Assembly (NCBI GenBank): GCA_003833135.1
Contig: QZLH01000471.1
Span: 60,887-73,365, forward strand
Direction: 5' to 3'
Length of the DNA stretch: 12,479 bases
DNA from: Oehlia diaphana
Taxonomy: Eukaryota; Glomeromycota; Glomeromycetes; Glomerales; Glomeraceae
This document shows, piece after piece, positions 7,949 through 12,479 of the stretch (position 1 is the stretch's first letter; every line of letters starts with the position of its first letter). The notes beneath the pieces were generated by a model that was not told the origin of the DNA, ran no database searches, and was given only the letters and a program-made list of their open reading frames with translations. The position numbers and the translations under genes were made by a program.

Positions 7949-10095
7949 ATGACATATCTTCTTATCATCAAAATTTTTATATTTTGCATTTTACTTTACT
8001 TCACTCTTCCCATTGTTTTTTCCTTCCCATTAAATTTTTCAGTAAAAATATTTTATTTGAATTATGATTTTAAAGATTTTAACAATTTTGATAAATTTGA
8101 ACCTTTTGAACAAAATGCACCTCTTATAGAAGATAAAAAAATAATAATAATAATGACAGTGAAGATGAAACCTTACTTTAATCTCATCAAACTTTACCAG
8201 TATAAAAGTATTTTAATAAATAAACAACTCAACATCCAGGATATCCAGTTTGTTGCAAATGTCAATGTATTTTTGGAAAAAAAACTGGAATTTCAACTTT
8301 AAAATAACATTTGGAATCTTTATATAAAATAAAGATAGAAAATGTCAAAAATACAGGAAAGAATCAAAGTATTTTAGATTTTAGGTGAACTGATTCTTAG
8401 CTTGAAAAAGAAAAAAATGAACAAGATATTGCAGTAATAGAATGGGTAATTGGAGATGCACAACTCTTCCTTTCTGTTGAAAATTTGTGATTTAAAATTA
8501 TGATCAATAAATTTGATTTTTAATATCAAATTTTGGATAAAAAAACAGTATAACTTTGGTAATTGATTATTTTAAAGAAAAATGTAAAAATATATAAGAA
8601 GATTTAAATGCAATTTTGGGCAAATTATCTTTAACAGCAGATATGTGAACTTCAACATATAATAATGATGCATTTCTTAGCCTGATGATTTATTATGTTG
8701 AAACAATTGAAACCTAAAAAATTTTTTATTAAATATTATTTCTTTTACTACCCATCATACTGAAAACAATATAGTAAATGCAATGAAATCAGTTTAACAG
8801 AATTTAATCTACTTGAAAAAACTTTGGCTTTAATTATTGATAATGAATCAGTGATAGTAGTTTGTAAAAGAATAATTGCAGAAAACTTACAAGAAAACTT
8901 AATGATCAGTCTTTTCGATATTATAGGTACTCTATATATATTTTAAATTTAGCTACGCAGCAAAAAATTAAAATTATTAATGATGAGGTTGTTAAAATTT
9001 GTGAGTTAATGAAAAAATTAATCACTCAACTTTAAGGTGTAATAAATTACAAGAATTGTATTCAATAGAAAATTTAACATATTACAAATTACAATTAGAT
9101 GTTAAAATCAGGTAAAATAGCACTTATTACATAATTGTAAAATTTTAAAAAAATGTTGCAACTTATTGAAATGTTAACTGTAACAAATCAAAACATTAAA
9201 AAATTTATACTGGACATACAAGGATGGAAAAAAATAAATGTAAGTGTTAGCTTTTATTTTTTTATTCATCATTAATAATGATATTAACATTAATTAATAA
9301 CATAACTAATTCAAAAAATAAACTACATTATAACTAATTTACAACATAAATAGGATACTCTTATATTACTAAAACTATTAGAAAAAGCAACAGTATTGCT
9401 TTCAACTTCCTCTTATTCCACCATTTCTGATGTAAAGTTTTTGTTTCTTAGAATTTAATAATATTTAAACGATTATATTAGAAAAGAAAAATTTAGTCAA
9501 AGTGAAGTAGTATTATCAATACTTCAAAAAATTGATCAGTACTGAAAAGCAGTGGATTTATCCACCTTAGTATCTATAGTACTAAATCCACAAAACTTAT
9601 TTTGTTTTCTACTGGAAAAAAATCAACAAATACAATTAATGCAGTAAAAAAACATTTTTCTAAACATCATACACCAATGTTTCAACCAGCTGTAATTAAT
9701 TATGATAATGGTGAAGTAGCAAGCACTCGTGATTACTTTCATCAATTAAAAAGAAGACGATTAAATAATAGTATTACATTAAATATTACAAGACCATCAA
9801 CTAGAATTTATGAGAAGATTAACCAGTATCTTGCTTTGCCATGTAATAATAATGTTGTACTATTGCTATGGTGGCAGGCTCATTTTTGAGAGTTTCTAGT
9901 ATTAAGAGTAATAGCACAAGACTATTTATCTATTCAGGCTACTAGTATTATGTGTAAACAAGCATTTTTTGTGGTAAATAATACTATAACTCACACAAGA
10001 AATAAATTGTAACTAGATACGTTTTGTATATTATTATGTTCAAAAATTAGTTTGAAAAAGAAATAAGAGAAAAAAAAATTAAGGGTAATGGGTAA
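7949..10095 (+). pseudogene. hAT (RICESLEEPER/BED-type) transposase, decayed
   Basis: Reading across frameshifts, the domains are in family order. An acidic linker comes first (FEPFEQNAPLIEDKK, then NNNNNDSEDE, about 8097-8162). A BED-type zinc finger follows (8236-8325): HPGYPVCCKCQC, TGIST, LK, HLESLY, where the last His position is Tyr. Next is the catalytic region: EWVIGDAQLFLSVENL (8439), a conserved TADM-TSTYN block (8634-8660), ALIIDNESVMVV-like (8827), and KLQELYSIENLTYYKLQLDV followed by R-stop-NSTYY (9050-9130). An intron lies at 9240-9353, then LLEKATVLLSTSSYSTISDV (9375) and DYFHQLKRRRLNNS (9730). The C-terminal hAT dimerisation region (9805-10095) has YLALPCNNN, LLWWQAHF, AQDYLSIQATS, QAF, NTITHTRNKL and FEKEI. 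At least five expected Trp codons are stops (8646, 8708, 9113, 9543, 10048), and an expected Arg after AHF is TGA (9887). A 117-codon open stretch (7949-8302) and a 95-codon one (9602-9889) are fragments of this gene. Non-functional. Confidence 0.85.
9240..9353 (+). other. preserved 114-bp spliceosomal intron in the transposase remnant
   Basis: The coding frame GGA TGG AAA AAA ATA AAT stops exactly before GTAAGT (9240-9245) and resumes after AAATAG (ending 9353) with GAT ACT CTT ATA TTA. Joining the two gives GWKKIN-DTLILLKLLEKA, which matches the hAT pattern of a W-x-x-I/L-x-x-L-I/L-x-L-L segment without a gap. The intron is phase 0, AT-rich and contains stops. CTAAT at 9334-9338 is a candidate branch site. 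Confidence 0.72.
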
Positions 10096-10204
10096 CATTT
10101 AATTATTTATAGTAATATAATCACTATATATACTTTTATTAATCAAGTTCAAAAAATTTTTTTTCAACTTACAAAATAAAAAAGGTGGCTTTGATGAAAA
10201 TTAT

Positions 10205-10484
10205 TCACTGGTAAAAAAATGATTTATCCTATACATATCTTACACATATCGGGTATTCAAAATGTAGAAATCATACACAAATAATACACATATTATATAC
10301 ATATCGGGTACTAATATATATATCATACATATATCAGGTACCTGATAGGTATACAATATATATAAGTATCTGATATATATATAATATGTGTATTATTTAT
10401 ATATGATTTTCTACATTTTAAGTACCTGATATGTGTAAGATATGTGTAGAATATGTATAGGATAGACCATTTTTTTACCAGTGA
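10205..10484. mobile_element. 280-bp foldback MITE inserted in the hAT element
   Basis: The element is almost one long inverted repeat. TCACTGGTAAAAAAATG (10205-10221) and the reverse complement of 10451-10484 agree at 32 of 34 bases; both differences are transitions. Pairing continues inward through ACACATATC, AAAATGTAGAAA, TCATA and AATAATACACATATTATA to a perfect palindrome ATCAGGTACCTGAT at the centre (10333-10346). TTAT lies on both sides (10201-10204, 10485-10488), a likely 4-bp target duplication. The arms carry repeated ATATCGGGTA or ATATCAGGTA words, CpG in some and CpA in others. Non-coding. It sits between the transposase end and the right hAT repeat, so it inserted later. Confidence 0.88.
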
Positions 10485-10691
10485 TTATAACACCATTACT
10501 TAAATAGTTAGTATTTTAATCATTGACGAATTAATAAATTTTTTTTGTAGTTCATAATAAATAAATAAATATTTTTTATTTAAAATTAACCAATCAATTT
10601 AATTAGAACTAAGTCCTAACTTAAGTTCTAGTTTTAGTTCTTAAACTGAATCCAATCTGTTCATGTGCCAGGACCTGTAAGTTTTGGGACT

Positions 10692-10768
10692 TTAATTAAA
10701 CTGTAACAGACTTTTTATTTTCTATTAAAACCCGTTATGATTTTTCTTATCCTGGTTAATTCAAAAAG
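10692..10768. other. short intergenic stretch right of the hAT element
   Basis: Contains CTGTAACAGAC immediately after the right inverted repeat. Possible outer tip of the hAT element or flanking target. Nothing else recognised. Confidence 0.3.
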
Positions 10769-11130
10769 ATGGTTGAAATTGAAAAAATATATGATAATTT
10801 ATCTATTATTAGTTCGTATAAAACTCTATAGTAATAGGCTATTTATATAAAAAATGCTTTGCAAGCATTGATTACTGAAAGCTGTAGAAGTTATTATCAT
10901 ATTATATTTTATCTTTTCAGATCATCTAGGTAAGAAGTAACCAAAACATATTATAATATTATAAAAGAAAAGAAGTTGCTAGTGGTTATTACAGATCCAA
11001 TATTTACAATAGCAAAATAGCTATTTGCTTTGATTGTTGAAAATTAGTAAAGATCACTAATATAAATTAAAAAAGACATATTTTAGTAGATGGTAAAGAT
11101 ATAAATATAAAATTAAGCCTGAAAATTTGA
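10769..11130 (+). pseudogene. unidentified decayed coding sequence
   Basis: One frame from the ATG at 10769 reads MVEIEKIYDNLSIISSYKTL, three stops, AIYIKNALQALITES and on to YHIIFYLFRSSR, a stop, EVTKTYYNIIKEKKLLVVIT, DPIFTIAK, a stop, LFALIVEN, two stops and RSLI (about 11060). A neighbouring frame continues KRHILVDGKDINIKLSLKI (to about 11130). All seven internal stops lie in one otherwise protein-like frame, and six are TAA or TAG at places where Gln would read naturally, as expected from C-to-T change. I do not recognise the family. It could be chance in AT-rich DNA, but the continuity over nearly 100 codons and the amphipathic composition argue for a real old gene or transposon fragment. 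Confidence 0.4.
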
Positions 11131-11365
11131 TAAAGAATTATTAGGATAACTTATGTTATAAAACTAATAAATATATAAAAGCCATTTATTTATAAGCTCA
11201 AAATTAAAAATATTGTGTAAAAAATCTTCTGACTAAAAGGATATTATATTTTGAAAAAATACATCTGATTTTCTCTCACAGTTTAATAGAATAAGTGAAA
11301 GCAAAATATTTATTTTATCTATATATGCAAAATAAAATAACTTAAACCATCTTAATAAGATTGCT
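11131..11365. other. AT-rich intergenic DNA
   Basis: No gene or repeat recognised. It may contain the further decayed 3' part of the preceding coding remnant. Confidence 0.4.
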
Positions 11366-11560
11366 TGCCAAAATCTAGGGGTTTAGGCAAGATGGCATTT
11401 TGCCGAAAAGTAAAATTCTGCCAAAACTATTTTAAAGTTATATTAAAAAACTGGCAAAACTCTGGAGAAAGGCAAAACTGCTAAAACTTATTATAAATGA
11501 CAAAACTGCCAAAATTCTGCTAAAACTATAATAAATCTATAGTAAAATTTTGACGAAACT
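11366..11560. repeat. cluster of ten degenerate TGCCAAAACT decamers
   Basis: Copies start at 11366, 11401, 11419, 11452, 11470, 11479, 11498, 11507, 11518 and 11551, all in the same orientation. Variants are TGCCAAAATC, TGCCGAAAAG, TGCCAAAACT, TGGCAAAACT, AGGCAAAACT, TGCTAAAACT, TGACAAAACT, TGCCAAAATT and TGACGAAACT. Two retain CpG where the rest have CpA. Spacing is irregular (9-33 bp). This may be a subterminal-motif region of a transposon. Weak inverse similarity of TAAGATTGCTTG (11356-11367) to GCAACTTTACATCTTA (11590-11605) could be its ends. Confidence 0.6.
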
Positions 11561-11640
11561 AATCATAGGATTTTGAAGAGGTTTAAACAAGCAACTTTAC
11601 ATCTTAATCAGCTAAAAGGTACCACATTAAGATTAAAAGA

Positions 11641-12388
11641 TAGGATAAAAGTCACAATTATTTAATTGATTTAATTAATAAAATTTATTTTTTATGCTAC
11701 ATAATCTATATGTATGATTGCCTAATGAAATTGGCTAAAAGGCCTGCTTGTATAAATCAGAATATATAGGAAACTAATATTAAAAATATCAGAAGATAGA
11801 GTTTTACATATGCAATTCAAAATGATTCATATAGGTTTGCATAATATAAATAATACAATTAAAAGTGTTATAAAAATGAAGGTGGAATATACCCTACTAT
11901 ATAAATAGTACTTTATAATTAACTTAGAACTTGACTCAACTCAACTCATAAAGAACACTATCAGAAGAATATAAGAATATTAGAAAATTAGAAAAAAGTA
12001 AAGTAAAATAAATTCAGCATTTTAAATATAATAGATAATATAATTAGTAAAAAATTTAAAAATTTAATATTTAAAAAATAATTAGTACTACATATTCTTA
12101 AACTTTTTAATTTAGATTTGAAATTAATCTACACAAATATAAATTATAAGTACACAAAACTAACATGAGACTATGCAATTTCAAATTATAGATTTAAAAA
12201 AATTTTACTTATAAACTTTATATAAATTAGCATATTACTGTTTCTAATAATATATTTGATTTAACTAATAATTTATTAGTACTTAATTATATTTTTTAAT
12301 TATATTATTTAATAATTACTACCTTTAATTTATTTAAAAAGCTAAAAATTGTATTGATTGAATCATTAATTCTTTAATAAATATGCTT
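11641..12388. other. AT-rich intergenic DNA
   Basis: No gene is supported. A weak open stretch at 11710-11843 (MYDCLMKLAKRPACINQN, then two further segments separated by stops) is noted only as a possible scrap. A short ACTCA repeat lies at 11934-11948. The remainder is almost pure A/T. Confidence 0.45.
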
Positions 12389-12403
12389 CATATGGGCTGA
12401 TTT
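12389..12403 (-). repeat. 15-mer shared with the retroposon target site
   Basis: The reverse complement AAATCAGCCCATATG is identical to 4462-4476 and overlaps the duplicated word at 4048-4060. Three related copies in one window suggest a dispersed repeat terminus, in which case the retroposon landed in such a repeat. Bases to the right (12404-12479) are AT-rich and unassigned. Confidence 0.55.
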
Positions 12404-12479
12404 TTGGAATTAAGTTAATTAAGTTTATATATTTCAAAAAACAGCAAATGTAAAATATTAGTTATATAAGAATGATGAA

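Larger units (their letters stand above)
7819..10691 (+). mobile_element. degenerate hAT-superfamily DNA transposon, about 2.9 kb
   Basis: A hAT transposase remnant (7949-10095) is bracketed by diverged inverted repeats. Left 7819-7863 and right 10643-10691 (reversed) share AGTCC, then TGAACAG, then TCAGTTT in the same order, with 16 of 21 matches across the TGAACAG...TCAGTTT block and a roughly 4-nt length difference upstream of it. The enclosed length suits a hAT element after subtracting the 280-bp MITE at 10205-10484. The outermost bases could not be fixed: the words CAGTCTTAG (7802) and, reversed, CAGTTTAATTA (10693 leftward) are candidate tips, but no 8-bp target duplication is visible. 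The element is dead, with many stops and frameshifts. Confidence 0.6.

Noticed and set aside
7949..8302. 117-codon open frame with a hydrophobic N-terminus, as a small membrane protein
   Set aside because: Its second half and the overlapping frames read as the acidic linker and BED finger of the hAT transposase. The hydrophobic start probably reflects T-rich DNA.
8646..9545. Reassignment of TGA to Trp (alternative genetic code)
   Set aside because: Expected Trp positions also read TAA and TAG, and frameshifts abound, so these are decayed genes and not evidence for a variant code.
9602..9889. 95-codon open frame as an independent gene
   Set aside because: It begins at TTG, not ATG, and its protein is the middle to C-terminal part of the hAT transposase, continuing on both sides across a frameshift and an Arg-to-stop change.
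8646..10050. Classical RIP as the cause of the Trp-to-stop changes
   Set aside because: Several changes are at the third base of TGG (CpC context on the other strand), not the CpA context typical of RIP. Methyl-cytosine deamination or general AT bias fits as well, so no mechanism is claimed.

Overview
The window looks like nuclear DNA of an arbuscular mycorrhizal fungus of the Rhizophagus/Glomus type. This is inferred from very high A+T, CpG scarcity, decayed hAT (RICESLEEPER-type) and trihelix/SANT-like genes of kinds that are expanded in those genomes, a GT-AG intron, and many short inverted-repeat elements. No sequence search was possible, so the organism is a judgement (about 0.6). Almost all of the window is a graveyard of transposons and pseudogenes. 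The only convincing intact gene piece is the 5' end of a cysteine-rich gene on the minus strand at the left edge (1-214).

Layout. 1-214: start of a cysteine-rich host protein, minus strand. 215-1087: upstream region with small foldbacks, then a T-rich tract. 1088-1410: two tandem copies of a roughly 160-bp repeat. 1868-2530: an inverted-repeat (MITE-like) element flanked by TA, with AGGTCA-like motifs in both arms and a core of six to seven near-palindromic units at 51-61 bp spacing. 3241-3408: a small MITE with 44-nt terminal inverted repeats. 4046-4474: a roughly 400-bp, GC-richer insertion between perfect 15-bp direct repeats, probably a non-LTR retroposon or SINE-like unit. 4536-4963: a decayed leucine-rich F-box-like gene. 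5641-6435: a decayed trihelix/SANT-like gene, minus strand. 7231-7402: AAATA-type low-complexity DNA. About 7819-10691: a degenerate hAT DNA transposon whose transposase remnant (BED finger to dimerisation domain, one preserved intron) spans 7949-10095; a 280-bp foldback MITE (10205-10484) sits inside its 3' part. 10769-11130: an unidentified coding remnant. 11366-11560: ten degenerate TGCCAAAACT decamers. 11641-12479: AT-rich DNA ending near a 15-mer that also flanks the retroposon.

A common theme is C-to-T/G-to-A decay. Trp codons have become stops in the hAT and trihelix pseudogenes on opposite strands, apparent Gln codons have become stops, and the differences between paired repeats are largely transitions, often CpG against CpA/TpG. 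This fits old, cytosine-methylated mobile DNA. No new defence, metabolic or RNA system is supported. The most unusual structure is the regularly spaced palindrome array at 2021-2361.
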